Positions 40,653 through 49,211 of a DNA stretch of 52,595 nucleotides are shown here, piece after piece. Source of the stretch: Nitrospirota bacterium (lineage in GTDB: Bacteria; Nitrospirota; Thermodesulfovibrionia; Thermodesulfovibrionales; Magnetobacteriaceae); assembly GCA_015233685.1 (NCBI GenBank), contig JADFXF010000003.1:1-52595 (forward strand). The letters run 5' to 3'. Under the pieces are notes generated by a model that saw nothing but the letters and a program-made list of their open reading frames with translations, was not told the DNA's origin and did not search any database. Each line of letters opens with the position of its first letter. Within the stretch, counting starts at the first letter, position 1. The position numbers and the translations under genes were made by a program.

Positions 40653-41850
40653 TTTTTATGTAATTATTTACAATAACGCGAGCGAAGTCCATCGAGCTTG
40701 TAAACGCCGGCGATATGGAATTCAGCACATGGACAGAGTTTCCATCCTTCACTACGATGAAATCTGTGACAAGCTCCTTCGTCTTCCAATCTACCAGTTG
40801 CGGCCTGACTCCGGCCTTGTCAGAGGGGACTACGTCCTTAGGCTCCAGGTCTTTGACCAGGACACGGGCATCCTCAAAGAAATATTTAAACAGGTATTTC
40901 TTTGGCTCAGTAAAGGCGACTTCCCTGAATTTGGGGTTTTCAGAGAATAACACAAGCTCCCGCCTTAATATCTCCAGCGCCTCTGAGTCAATGCCTTTTA
41001 GTATGCCATAGTTTTCCCTGCCGAGGGCGGGGATGGCCGTCGGCCCGAGGTAAACACTGCCGTCTATCCCCCGTGTGAAATGCACCCCAAGGAACGGGTT
41101 TCGTATGTCTGGCACAGGATATATGCTTCCCCGTATCATTGAGACACTGTCAGGCCGCAATTTCCTATAAATACCCTTAAACGGCACGAGGCTATATTGA
41201 GAGCCTACGCCAAAGGCATGGGCGACTTTGTCGCTGTACGCACCGGCAGCGTTTATAAACGTGCCGAATGCAATTGCCCCGTTTGTCGTCATACAGGTAG
41301 CGCTTCCCCTGACGCCCTTAAACTGCGTATTTTTGATGATTGTAACTTTACCGGTCTTTAATAGGTCATCATAGAGAGCCATCAGCACCGCCTTTGGGTC
41401 AACGACCGCCGTATCATACGAATAGAGCGCTGTGGCGCAGGTCTTTGCCGCCGGTTCTATTTCGTTTAGTTGCCGCTCATCTATAAGTTCCACCCTTGCC
41501 CCGTTTGCCGTTGCCCTCTTAAGTAGCTCTTTCAGGATGGGTATCTCTGTTTCGTTTTTTGCAACTATGACCTTGCCGGATTCAAAGAGCGGGAGGCCTC
41601 GTTCCCTGCAGTATTCCTTCATGAGCATGTTTCCCCTGAGGCAGGACTTCGCCCTTAGTGTGTCGGGCATATAGTAAACACCGGCGTGAAGTACGCCGCT
41701 GTTTCTCCCTGAGGCGTGTCTGCCGGGGGCGTCTTCCTTTTCAATTATGACGATGTCCTTGTATCCATCCTTAAGGAGTTGCCGTGCAACAGTAAGTCCT
41801 ATTATCCCCGCGCCGCATATCAGTATTTCTGCCCCTTTTACCGCCACCAT
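40642..41850 (-). CDS. lhgO: FAD-dependent oxidoreductase, L-2-hydroxyglutarate oxidase (LhgO)-like
   Basis: The 402-residue DAO-family flavoprotein has the N-terminal FAD-binding motif ILICGAGIIGLTVARQL (GxGxxG), the LhgO-typical GRHASGRNSGVLHAGVYY, SLVPFKGIYRKL, LGVHFTRGIDGSVYLGPTAI and GVRPQLVDWKTKELVTDFIV, ending with the FAD-closing HVLNSISPAFTSSM. It would oxidise L-2-hydroxyglutarate or a similar 2-hydroxy acid to the keto acid. In this operon the true substrate may be a sugar-derived hydroxy acid. I start it at the ATG at 41850; a longer frame to 41892 overlaps the glycosyltransferase more deeply. Even so, it overlaps that gene by 13 bp. Confidence 0.88.
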   Translation of the reverse strand: MVAVKGAEILICGAGIIGLTVARQLLKDGYKDIVIIEKEDAPGRHASGRNSGVLHAGVYYMPDTLRAKSCLRGNMLMKEYCRERGLPLFESGKVIVAKNETEIPILKELLKRATANGARVELIDERQLNEIEPAAKTCATALYSYDTAVVDPKAVLMALYDDLLKTGKVTIIKNTQFKGVRGSATCMTTNGAIAFGTFINAAGAYSDKVAHAFGVGSQYSLVPFKGIYRKLRPDSVSMIRGSIYPVPDIRNPFLGVHFTRGIDGSVYLGPTAIPALGRENYGILKGIDSEALEILRRELVLFSENPKFREVAFTEPKKYLFKYFFEDARVLVKDLEPKDVVPSDKAGVRPQLVDWKTKELVTDFIVVKDGNSVHVLNSISPAFTSSMDFARVIVNNYIKNAA

Positions 41851-42542
41851 ACCTTTTCCCTTAGAACCTGGTACAGGTATGCCGCTCCCCATTTAATTGT
41901 CTGAAGTTTCGCCTCGCCGCCGATTCTCTTTGGCTCATCACCGGCTATCTCTGTGATTTTCAATTTTCTCTTTGCCGCACGGGTTGACAGTATAGGCTCC
42001 CAAAAAAGCCTCGTCCTGAATAATTTCTCCGGCGTTGTGTATGTTATCTCCTTATCCAAATCAAGGCTGCTTACCAGTTCCTTTTTATACGCACGATATA
42101 TCCCCATGACATCGGTATATGTGCCGCCATAGAGGAAGTTTACAGTTCTGGTAAAAAACCAGTTGCCAAAACCCGTGACGATGTTGTCGTCATAGCTCTT
42201 AGCCCCATCGCCGTATCTGGAGACGATGACCATGTCGTAGCCCTCTCTCATCTTTTCGACCAGTTTCGGTATCAGCTCAGGGATACAATTGCCATCAGGA
42301 CTAAATGTGATAATAACATCGCTTTCAATGGAATTAATTGCGTCTATCATGGCACGGCGCACGCCTGGCACCTTTTCCAGATACAATGTGTAATTATTTT
42401 CTCTTATATATTCAATTGAACCGTCCGTAGAGTTGCCGTCAACAAATACTATCTCGTCAACCCACTCCCTATTGACCTTCGGCATTATCTGCCTTAACCC
42501 CACGATTTCATTAAACGTCGGTATTAACAGCGCTACTTTCAC
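41838..42542 (-). CDS. Glycosyltransferase family 2 protein
   Basis: The 234-residue GT-A enzyme opens MKVALLIPTFNEIVGLRQIM and has the nucleotide-binding acidic strand EIVFVDGNSTDGSIEYI. The DXD-equivalent is in TFSPDGNCIPELIPKLVEKM and SRYGDGAKSYDD. It resembles dolichol/polyprenol-phosphate mannosyltransferase-like enzymes without membrane helices. It transfers a sugar to a lipid or glycan acceptor, probably a product of the same operon. It lies 42 bp downstream of the transketolase C-terminal subunit gene. Confidence 0.9.
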   Translation of the reverse strand: MKVALLIPTFNEIVGLRQIMPKVNREWVDEIVFVDGNSTDGSIEYIRENNYTLYLEKVPGVRRAMIDAINSIESDVIITFSPDGNCIPELIPKLVEKMREGYDMVIVSRYGDGAKSYDDNIVTGFGNWFFTRTVNFLYGGTYTDVMGIYRAYKKELVSSLDLDKEITYTTPEKLFRTRLFWEPILSTRAAKRKLKITEIAGDEPKRIGGEAKLQTIKWGAAYLYQVLREKVWWR

Positions 42543-42584
42543 TTAAAATGACCTCCTTATCTTTAATAAATGCCTCAGCCGCCA

Positions 42585-43520
42585 TCAGTCTTTCAGAAAC
42601 TCCTCAACTTTTCTTTCGAGACTTCCCTTGTCTAACCCATAGTACTCTCTGATGATTTCTCTGCCACCGTACTTGTAACAAAACCCCTTGTCATGCCCGA
42701 TGCCTAAACGCCTGAGTTTAACAGGCAGGTCGTTATCTATGATTATCTCGCCAAGGGCGCTGCCAAGCCCGCCTGCTAAGAAGTGCTCCTCAAGGCTGAC
42801 AATCTTCTTTACCCCCCTGAGTGCGTCTATTAATAATTCCTCATTTATTGGAAATGTATATATGTCTATTACTCCTGTGTGGATATTTCTTTCCTCAAGA
42901 CGCCTTGCCAGTTGCAGCGCGGTATGTGTCATGCAGCCCGTTGAAACCAGATAACAGTCCTTTCCCGTCTTAACAACCGACGCACCCGCCGTAAAATCTG
43001 TATCAGGGGCATATATATCAGGGAAGACCTGTCTGTCAATCCTGACGTAGGTGGTGTTTTTTATATTATAGGACATCCCCGCAACCGCTCCTGCCATAAC
43101 GCTGTCAGTGATATTGTGTATAGTTATGTTTGGCATTGAGCGCATTATGGCAATGTCTTCAAGCACATGGTGCGTCGGCCCGGAATCCTCATAACTCATC
43201 CCCGCCCCAACCCCCGCTATGGTCATGGGGATTGTCATGATTGAACACTCGACCCTGATTTGCTCAAGACACCTAAGCGTAATAAACGGGGCTATCGCAT
43301 AGAGATATACCTTTTTTCCCTTGAGCGCAAGGCCGGCGCCGATGAGGACGGCATTTTGCTCGGCTATCCCAGCGTTTACAAACTGCGCCGGTAAGTCTTT
43401 TCTGAATTTATCAAGGGACGGTGCCCCCATATCCGCCGAAATCAATACCACGTCGCGGTCTGCCGCGGCTATCTCATATATCTTGTTCCAGAAGGAGTCT
43501 CTTTGCGCTATGTTATTCAT
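42585..43520 (-). CDS. Transketolase, C-terminal (pyrimidine-binding) subunit
   Basis: The 311-residue subunit has the thiamine-pyrophosphate pyrimidine domain (FVNAGIAEQNAVLIGAGLAL, with the activating Glu in AEQN; APFITLRCLEQIRVE) and the C-terminal transketolase domain (VVKTGKDCYLVSTGCMTHTA; IVSLEEHFLAGGLGSALGEI). It pairs with the N-terminal subunit encoded immediately upstream, with an 8-bp overlap. Split transketolases move two-carbon units between sugars; in glycan or natural-product loci they make unusual ketoses or branched sugars. That specialised role is inferred from neighbours. Confidence 0.9.
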   Translation of the reverse strand: MNNIAQRDSFWNKIYEIAAADRDVVLISADMGAPSLDKFRKDLPAQFVNAGIAEQNAVLIGAGLALKGKKVYLYAIAPFITLRCLEQIRVECSIMTIPMTIAGVGAGMSYEDSGPTHHVLEDIAIMRSMPNITIHNITDSVMAGAVAGMSYNIKNTTYVRIDRQVFPDIYAPDTDFTAGASVVKTGKDCYLVSTGCMTHTALQLARRLEERNIHTGVIDIYTFPINEELLIDALRGVKKIVSLEEHFLAGGLGSALGEIIIDNDLPVKLRRLGIGHDKGFCYKYGGREIIREYYGLDKGSLERKVEEFLKD

Positions 43521-44349
43521 CGCCTTGCCTCGTCAATAAGCACACCCTCGCCATTTCTGCGTCTTTGCCCTTAGGGGCCTGGCCATGCCATATGGGATTG
43601 TTTGTAAGACACTCAATCCCTTCGCCCTTCACGGTGTCGGCTATCAGCACGAGGGGTTTATGTGACCGTCGGCAGCGCACATAGGCAAGTGCCTCAACTA
43701 TATCCTTTATTGAGTGCCCGTTTACCCGTTTGACATTCCAGCCACATGCCCTCCATTTGTCTTCCATCGGCTCAAGCGCAATTATGTTTTCTGTAAAATC
43801 TGTAACGCAGAGGTAATTCCTGTCCACAATAGCAACCAGATTGTTTAATTTATTGTGCGCCGCAAACATTGCGCTCTCCCATATTGAGCCTTCATAACAC
43901 TCTCCGTCACCCAAAAGCGTAAACACCATAAAGAGGTCCTTGTCCATCAAGGCACCCAGGGCAATGCCGGCGGCCACTCCTAACCCATGCCCCAGCGACC
44001 CCGAGGTCAGCTCCACGCCCGGCACATCCCACTGCAGGTGAACACCAAACATACCATCAGGCTGGGCAAACCTGTCAAGCTCCGAGATGTCGAAAAACCC
44101 TGTGTCGGCAAGCACCGCGTAGAGGAGCGGGCTTGCCTGCCCCTTGCTTAGAATAAACCTGTCTCTGCCACTCCATTGCGGGTTTTCAGGGTCATATTTG
44201 AGGATGCCCCCGTAGTACAAGGCAACCATTATATCAACGCTTGACAGAGACGATGTCACATGTCCCGTCCCTGCCTTTACGCACATATCAAGCACCCTTT
44301 TCCTAAGTTCGTAAGACTTGTTTTTTAAACTGACCGCCGAGCCGCTCAA
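43513..44349 (-). CDS. Transketolase, N-terminal (diphosphate-binding) subunit
   Basis: The 278-residue subunit has the TPP diphosphate domain: AGTGHVTSSLSSVDIMVALY, SGSLGHGLGVAAGIALGALM and the GDG-N motif LLGDGECYEGSIWESAMFAA ... NNLVAIVDRN. It forms the complete enzyme with the downstream subunit. The start follows the B12-type radical SAM gene by 28 bp on the minus strand. Confidence 0.91.
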   Translation of the reverse strand: MSGSAVSLKNKSYELRKRVLDMCVKAGTGHVTSSLSSVDIMVALYYGGILKYDPENPQWSGRDRFILSKGQASPLLYAVLADTGFFDISELDRFAQPDGMFGVHLQWDVPGVELTSGSLGHGLGVAAGIALGALMDKDLFMVFTLLGDGECYEGSIWESAMFAAHNKLNNLVAIVDRNYLCVTDFTENIIALEPMEDKWRACGWNVKRVNGHSIKDIVEALAYVRCRRSHKPLVLIADTVKGEGIECLTNNPIWHGQAPKGKDAEMARVCLLTRQGDE

Positions 44350-44377
44350 TAAAATCTCCTTGTTTAATAGCCTAAAA

Positions 44378-45883
44378 TTAATCGCCTAACAGCTTCCTCT
44401 TGATCTTACATCCGAGCATCTTCTCAATATGTCTTCTTACCTTGCCGCCGAATCGTCTTTGTGCCATGTCCAGATACAAGGGGTTTGCATGATATGTATA
44501 AAACGCCTCATCCCTGAACCTCAGAACCTCGGCGGAAGTTAAAAACTTCGTTGGCAGGGGTTTCGTATCAACCCCAAGCTGTGCATACCCGTTCAACGTA
44601 TCGGGGAGGTGTTCTTTGGCGGTCTTGTTGTATAACTCAGAGCCGGGGTATGCCATTACAGAATAGAAATTTGCGAACTCGCAGTTTAACTCAGTCGCAA
44701 GCCGCAGTGTCTCCTCCATCGTGCTGATGTTATCCTCCGGCAGGCCGAACATAAAATTCCCCAGCACATATATATCATTGGCCTGAATCATCCTGACAAC
44801 TGCCTTTATGTCTTTATGAATCTTCTTGTTGACATCTTTTCTTACGCCCTCGTTGGCTGATTCTATGCCCAGACAAATCCAGTTTATTCCGGCGTGTTTC
44901 ATCTTCTTTAACAGCCGCTCCTCAATCGTATCAACCCTGCCATATACCCAAAGGTTCACATCATGCCCGCGTTCAATCATCATGTCGCAGAATCTCTCCA
45001 CGCGCTCTGCCGACAAGATGAACAGCTCATCATCAAGTCTGATATTTCTCACCTTATACTTTATTACAAGCTCATCAATCCATGAAAAAACCGTATCCAG
45101 CGACCAGTACCTGATACCCGGCCTTCCAAACACAGAATTGATGCAGCAAAAGGTGCAGTTATACGGGCAGCCCAAAGACGTGTTCATGGCCACATATGGA
45201 GACCTGACGTCTGAAAAATCCTCCTTCGTGCTGCCTTCAAAATCCTGAAAGCAGTGCATATTGTGCGCCCTGTAACTGGTCAACGGCGGGAGCAGATCCC
45301 ACGCGTAACCCGTAAGCTGCGCGTCCAGGTCTTCTATAATATCCGCAATAGGATTCACTGTAATCCCCGCACTTCTACCGTTATAGCAAAGTCCTCTTAT
45401 ATCGTGCAAGCCGCCCCTGCCTTTGAGGCAGTTTATCAGCCCCTTGATAGTGCGAGGGCCTTCGCCGATGATTACGAAATCCACCGCCTCTTCTGTAATC
45501 GTACGCCCTGGTAGTGCCGAGGGGTGCATACCGCCCATAGCCAATGGCACCGCGTCGTTTGCCCTCTTTATATCCCCTGCAATCCTGCCAGCGGCGGGCA
45601 TAGTCTGAGTTGACGCCGATGGATTATGCCCATAGACCATCATGACGATTAATTCGGGGTTGTAGTGGCTGAGTAGCGCACTTGCCGTATTGTCGTTCCA
45701 TCCTTCAACGTTTACGTCATAGAGCCTTGTAGAGAACCCCGCCTCCCTTATATATTGGGCATTCAGCAAAGTCCACACGGGGGTAGCCGTTGCGGTGTAT
45801 TCGCCTGAAAGGTCCTGATAGGTCTTTTGATGATTGCCGGGATGGATAAACAAGACATCGGTTTTATTCAATAGCCCGCCCAT
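44378..45883 (-). CDS. B12-binding-domain radical SAM protein
   Basis: The 501-residue protein has an N-terminal cobalamin-binding-like Rossmann domain (about residues 1-160; IVMMVYGHNPSAS, LAMGGMHPSALPG, FVIIGEGPRTI) and a radical SAM core with CPYNCTFCC (about residues 239-247), DELFILSAERVERFCDMM and FMFGLPEDNISTM. The residues that would ligate B12 (DxHxxG) are not obvious. Relatives perform methylation or carbon-skeleton changes in lipid, hopanoid or sugar pathways. As first gene of a six-gene minus-strand operon, it probably acts on the operon product. The 302 bp between it and the divergent GH13 gene hold the GH13 promoter. Confidence 0.88.
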   Translation of the reverse strand: MGGLLNKTDVLFIHPGNHQKTYQDLSGEYTATATPVWTLLNAQYIREAGFSTRLYDVNVEGWNDNTASALLSHYNPELIVMMVYGHNPSASTQTMPAAGRIAGDIKRANDAVPLAMGGMHPSALPGRTITEEAVDFVIIGEGPRTIKGLINCLKGRGGLHDIRGLCYNGRSAGITVNPIADIIEDLDAQLTGYAWDLLPPLTSYRAHNMHCFQDFEGSTKEDFSDVRSPYVAMNTSLGCPYNCTFCCINSVFGRPGIRYWSLDTVFSWIDELVIKYKVRNIRLDDELFILSAERVERFCDMMIERGHDVNLWVYGRVDTIEERLLKKMKHAGINWICLGIESANEGVRKDVNKKIHKDIKAVVRMIQANDIYVLGNFMFGLPEDNISTMEETLRLATELNCEFANFYSVMAYPGSELYNKTAKEHLPDTLNGYAQLGVDTKPLPTKFLTSAEVLRFRDEAFYTYHANPLYLDMAQRRFGGKVRRHIEKMLGCKIKRKLLGD

Positions 45884-46051
45884 AAGATTTCATTATTTAG
45901 CAAACCTTTCACTGCTTTAGATTATCATATTGTGCTGTAATATGCAACGGGTTGGGGGGAGGGTGGGGCAGGGTGCCGATGTGGCGGCCTACCGCTTTGT
46001 TTTGTGCGGTTCGGACACGAAACGGCAGCGATGTTGTGATGGTAATGAATC

Positions 46052-46063
46052 CCCAATATTGGG
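46052..46063. promoter_or_regulatory. 12-bp palindrome upstream of GH13 gene
   Basis: CCCAATATTGGG is a perfect palindrome about 64 bp upstream of the likely sigma-54 element, where an activator-binding site would be expected. It occurs only once here, so the call is tentative. Confidence 0.35.
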
Positions 46064-46126
46064 TGTAAATTCCATATGTTTGAGATTTTATAAAACGTAA
46101 CATGCCGATAAATAACGATATTAATC

Positions 46127-46142
46127 TGGCATGGATATTGCT
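46127..46142 (+). promoter_or_regulatory. Probable sigma-54 promoter of the GH13 gene
   Basis: TGGCATGGATATTGCT fits the -24/-12 consensus in both invariant dinucleotides (GG, GC) and spacing, 43 bp before the ATG. The region 45884-46185 holds no supported gene. Confidence 0.6.
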
Positions 46143-46185
46143 CATAGTAATCGTATCTCATCAACTAAATTAAGAGGAGGAAAAT

Positions 46186-48063
46186 ATGTACGAAGGTTTT
46201 GGAGCGAGGCAGGTAGGAACAGATTCAGACAAGGGGAAGGTTGAGTTTAAGCTTTTTATCCCCATCACACGCGACCCGAAGATCAAAGAAATCAAAGTAA
46301 TCGGGACGTTTCAGGAACAACTTAAGAAGAAACAGGTAAATTGGGACCCTACCAACGCCCCTGTTATGGAGCTTGAATCTCACACCAAGGGCTATCTTTG
46401 GCATTATACCACTGACGCTGTCCTGTCTGAAGGATTTTACGAGTACAAGTACTATGTGACATTTGATGACCCCTCGGTTCCCTTTCGTTTGTGCACTGAC
46501 CCGTGTGCGCGTTACGGCGGCAGTGAGTGTCAGAATTCAGCATTTGTCGTTGGTGGCAGCTATCTTAGCGTCGCCCCGCTTAGTGTTCCGAGAAAACCGC
46601 ATCGCGACCTCGTCATATATGAATTGAACATAGACGATTTTACGGCTGAGTATCGTGGTGGCAGTGCGCCTATTGAATCAGTTACAGAAAAGATTTCTCA
46701 TGTAGCTGACCTTGGCGTCAACGCCATATTATTTATGCCGTGGACGGCGTGGCCGGGCTATGGTTATAGCTGGGGATATACGCCGTATCAATACTTTTCG
46801 GTTGAGTATCGTTACACTAACGCCATTGGCAAGCCCTCAGAGAAACTCTCTCTGCTGAAGACATTGATTTCTGAATGCCACAAGAAAGGGATTCACGTCA
46901 TTATGGACGGGGTTTACAACCACTCCGCAGACGATGTGAATAAATTTCCTTACTATCATTTTTATCAGAAAAAGGACGATTGTCCGTACGTTGGGAAATT
47001 TGGGGGCGCTTTCGGAGGCCTGACTGACCTGGATTATCACAATGACTGTACGCAGGAATTCATCAGGGATGTGTGCTGTTACTGGATGGATGAATTTAAG
47101 ATAGACGGTATCAGATTCGACAATACCACCAATTACTATATAAGCGACGACAATCGGGGGCTGCCTAAGCTTCTTGAGGACATAGCCAATCACGTCTCTG
47201 AAAAGGGCGAAAATAACTTTTCCCTGACCCTTGAGCACATTGATATGAGCGCCGCCCAGGTGACAAAGCAGACAAAGGCCACGAGTTATTGGGATAACTC
47301 TTTGTATGATAACACACGTGATAGCCTCTTGAACTGGACTGTAAACCCGAGACTACTGATAGCCTTCAACGCCAACAAGTGGTTAAAAGAGAAAGAGGGT
47401 GACGGCACAACCAAAGACAACAAGGTGGCCACTACATACCTGACTAATCACGACCACTCTCATGTGGCGTGGTGGGCCGGTGCAAGAGATAATAACCAGG
47501 GTTCAGGCGCAATGCAGTGGTACCGCACACAGCCCTATGTCATTGCAATGATGACAATGCCAGGGGTTCCAATGATCCTCAATGGACAGGAATTTGCCGA
47601 AGACGCATGGGTTATGGAAGACGACAAAGGCTCAGGGCGCAGGGTAATTCCCAGACCATTGCGATGGGAGCTTTCGGGTGATAATATAGGGAAACCATTG
47701 TCTGATCTGTACAAAAAACTGATCGGGTTACGCCTTGCGTTTGACACTCTTCGCAGTGATGACTTCTATCCCGATTGGGCAGATTGGATGAGAAAACCGA
47801 ATCAGGAAGGATACGGAATGGACGCAGACAATCAGATAGTGATATTTCGCCGCATGGGTAATCTCAAAGGAGAGGTGGAGCGGTTTGTTGTAGTGTTGAA
47901 CTTCTCTCAGGACAGAAAGACCGTATCTGTACCATTCGATGTGAATGGCCGATGGAAAGACCTTCTCGTTGAGCCTAATTGGGAATTTGACGTGAGCGGA
48001 TTTCATAAAAACGTAACCGTTAATTCTAACTGGGGCTATATATTCTACAACAAAAGCAGATAG
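46186..48063 (+). CDS. GH13 alpha-amylase-family glycoside hydrolase/transferase
   Basis: The 625-residue cytoplasmic protein has no signal peptide. An N-terminal CBM48/early-set-like beta domain (about 15-125: IKEIKVIGTFQEQ, EGFYEYKYYVTFDD) precedes the catalytic barrel. GH13 regions are all present: I (HVIMDGVYNHS), II with nucleophile D312 (GIRFDNTTN), III with acid/base E350 (LTLEHIDMS) and IV with D423 (LTNHDHSH). A C-terminal beta domain follows (about 530-625). It acts on alpha-1,4/1,6-glucans such as glycogen; branching, debranching and amylase activities cannot be told apart with certainty. AGAGGAGG precedes the ATG. It is a single-gene unit. Confidence 0.9.
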   Translation: MYEGFGARQVGTDSDKGKVEFKLFIPITRDPKIKEIKVIGTFQEQLKKKQVNWDPTNAPVMELESHTKGYLWHYTTDAVLSEGFYEYKYYVTFDDPSVPFRLCTDPCARYGGSECQNSAFVVGGSYLSVAPLSVPRKPHRDLVIYELNIDDFTAEYRGGSAPIESVTEKISHVADLGVNAILFMPWTAWPGYGYSWGYTPYQYFSVEYRYTNAIGKPSEKLSLLKTLISECHKKGIHVIMDGVYNHSADDVNKFPYYHFYQKKDDCPYVGKFGGAFGGLTDLDYHNDCTQEFIRDVCCYWMDEFKIDGIRFDNTTNYYISDDNRGLPKLLEDIANHVSEKGENNFSLTLEHIDMSAAQVTKQTKATSYWDNSLYDNTRDSLLNWTVNPRLLIAFNANKWLKEKEGDGTTKDNKVATTYLTNHDHSHVAWWAGARDNNQGSGAMQWYRTQPYVIAMMTMPGVPMILNGQEFAEDAWVMEDDKGSGRRVIPRPLRWELSGDNIGKPLSDLYKKLIGLRLAFDTLRSDDFYPDWADWMRKPNQEGYGMDADNQIVIFRRMGNLKGEVERFVVVLNFSQDRKTVSVPFDVNGRWKDLLVEPNWEFDVSGFHKNVTVNSNWGYIFYNKSR

Positions 48064-48166
48064 AATTTTAAGCGTCGTATTCGCAACACAAAGGGCCGGA
48101 GCACTGAAGCCGCCAGCGGGCGGCCGCCCAAACGCAATAGACAAAACATGTGCAAAACTACGGGGT

Positions 48167-48189
48167 GAAGGGGGGGTTACCCCCCCTTC
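48167..48189. terminator. GGGGGTTACCCCC hairpin after GH13 gene
   Basis: A perfect inverted repeat with arms GAAGGGGGGGT / ACCCCCCCTTC lies between the convergent GH13 and small membrane protein genes. Together with its flanks (48159-48204) it is a near-identical, inverted copy of the element at 27761-27804. It is probably a two-way terminator or REP-like element. Confidence 0.65.
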
Positions 48190-48217
48190 GTCGTTAATCC
48201 TTTTAGTCTTTTTAGTC

Positions 48218-48595
48218 TTAATGTTCCCTAAGTGAGCGCGCCACAAGCCCTATTCCCCCGGCGAGCATTGTGAGCATCAGCAGTGTATTAAACAGGCTTG
48301 TCGGGCGGAAGTAGATGTCGAGGCGGGTGATTATACCGACTAATATTATTAAGCCCCCGCCCAGTGTCAGTACCCAGCCGACGATGGAGCCGCCATTAAA
48401 AAACAATATCCCTATCCCGAATAACAACGGGATTAACGTCATCCCAAAGGCCGAGTGCCCCCATATGTACCAACCGCCTGAACTCACAATCACGTGATTC
48501 AAAAGTAAATACCCGCCCACAATGACCATTATAAGGCCCATTAAGAAACTGCCTATGCCGCCCGATGTCCCACCCGCACCTCTGACTTTGGCCAT
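48218..48595 (-). CDS. Small four-helix membrane protein
   Basis: The 125-residue protein opens MAKVRGAGGTSGGIGSFLMG and has about four membrane helices (near 15-35, 48-68, 72-92 and 98-118), rich in Gly and Leu (GWVLTLGGGLIILVGIITRL). GGAGGAGG precedes the ATG at 48595; the open frame continues upstream into the neighbouring gene without meaning. Function unknown. It lies 23 bp downstream of the hypothetical gene at 48619-49017. Confidence 0.75.
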   Translation of the reverse strand: MAKVRGAGGTSGGIGSFLMGLIMVIVGGYLLLNHVIVSSGGWYIWGHSAFGMTLIPLLFGIGILFFNGGSIVGWVLTLGGGLIILVGIITRLDIYFRPTSLFNTLLMLTMLAGGIGLVARSLREH

Positions 48596-48618
48596 CTTTT
48601 TATAACCTCCTCCTGATT

Positions 48619-49017
48619 TTATTTCCAATCGGCACCCGTCCATGTCTTTTTGTAGGTTCGCAGCGCGTACGCACAGAGTAAGACCTGCTCCATTGAAGTC
48701 CACCGCCGCCTTGTGTCATCGTCAACAGCGCCCATAAACTCACTCAGCATTTGTATTACGTCAAGCGGTTCGGTGATGTTTAGCAGTTCCTGCAACTGGT
48801 CCTGTCGCGGCAGCCACACGGCCTTTGACCGTTTGAATCCCTGATTCATTACGTCTATCAGCACCTTGTCATCAACAAGCGATATGCTGGCGCTGACGTC
48901 TCTGGTTGCGAACACGGCGCTTTTGTCGCAGTAAAAATCTCCATACGCGACATTCCATATCTGCTGAATGAATACCGCATTTTCGCACATCCCGATATAC
49001 GCTGGTGAGAAGTCCAT
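48619..49017 (-). CDS. Conserved-looking hypothetical protein
   Basis: The 132-residue soluble protein has an N-terminal part MDFSPAYIGMCENAVFIQQI that reads as alpha/beta and a helical C-terminus (LQELLNITEPLDVIQMLSEF, MEQVLLCAYALRTYKKTW). GGAGG lies 11 bases before the ATG. It is the first gene of a pair with the small membrane protein. No family is recognised; the protein-like composition and ribosome site support a real gene. Confidence 0.7.
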   Translation of the reverse strand: MDFSPAYIGMCENAVFIQQIWNVAYGDFYCDKSAVFATRDVSASISLVDDKVLIDVMNQGFKRSKAVWLPRQDQLQELLNITEPLDVIQMLSEFMGAVDDDTRRRWTSMEQVLLCAYALRTYKKTWTGADWK

Positions 49018-49144
49018 CTTATATGCCGCCTCCGATAAAATCCGGTAGTTACCGCCACACTAATAATATAACAAAACCCGGGCAAATTAAAAGACGAGCG
49101 ACGAGGCGATATCTGAAGTGGTCAAAAAAATGTCAAAAAACCGA

Positions 49145-49174
49145 TTGTCAAAATCAATTGATAAATGCTATCAT
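49145..49174 (+). promoter_or_regulatory. Sigma-70-like promoter of the duplicated-domain gene
   Basis: TTGTCA (49145-49150), an 18-bp spacer and TATCAT (49169-49174) lie 38 bp before the ATG at 49212. AAGGAG is present about 10 bases before the start codon. Confidence 0.5.
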
Positions 49175-49211
49175 GTCGTATCTTTGAAAAGCGATAAGGA
49201 GAAATCGAAAA

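Noticed and set aside
47728-48246. 172-codon minus-strand open frame over the GH13 3' end
   Set aside because: It lies antisense to well-conserved GH13 coding sequence, has no ribosome site and a composition typical of an antisense shadow.
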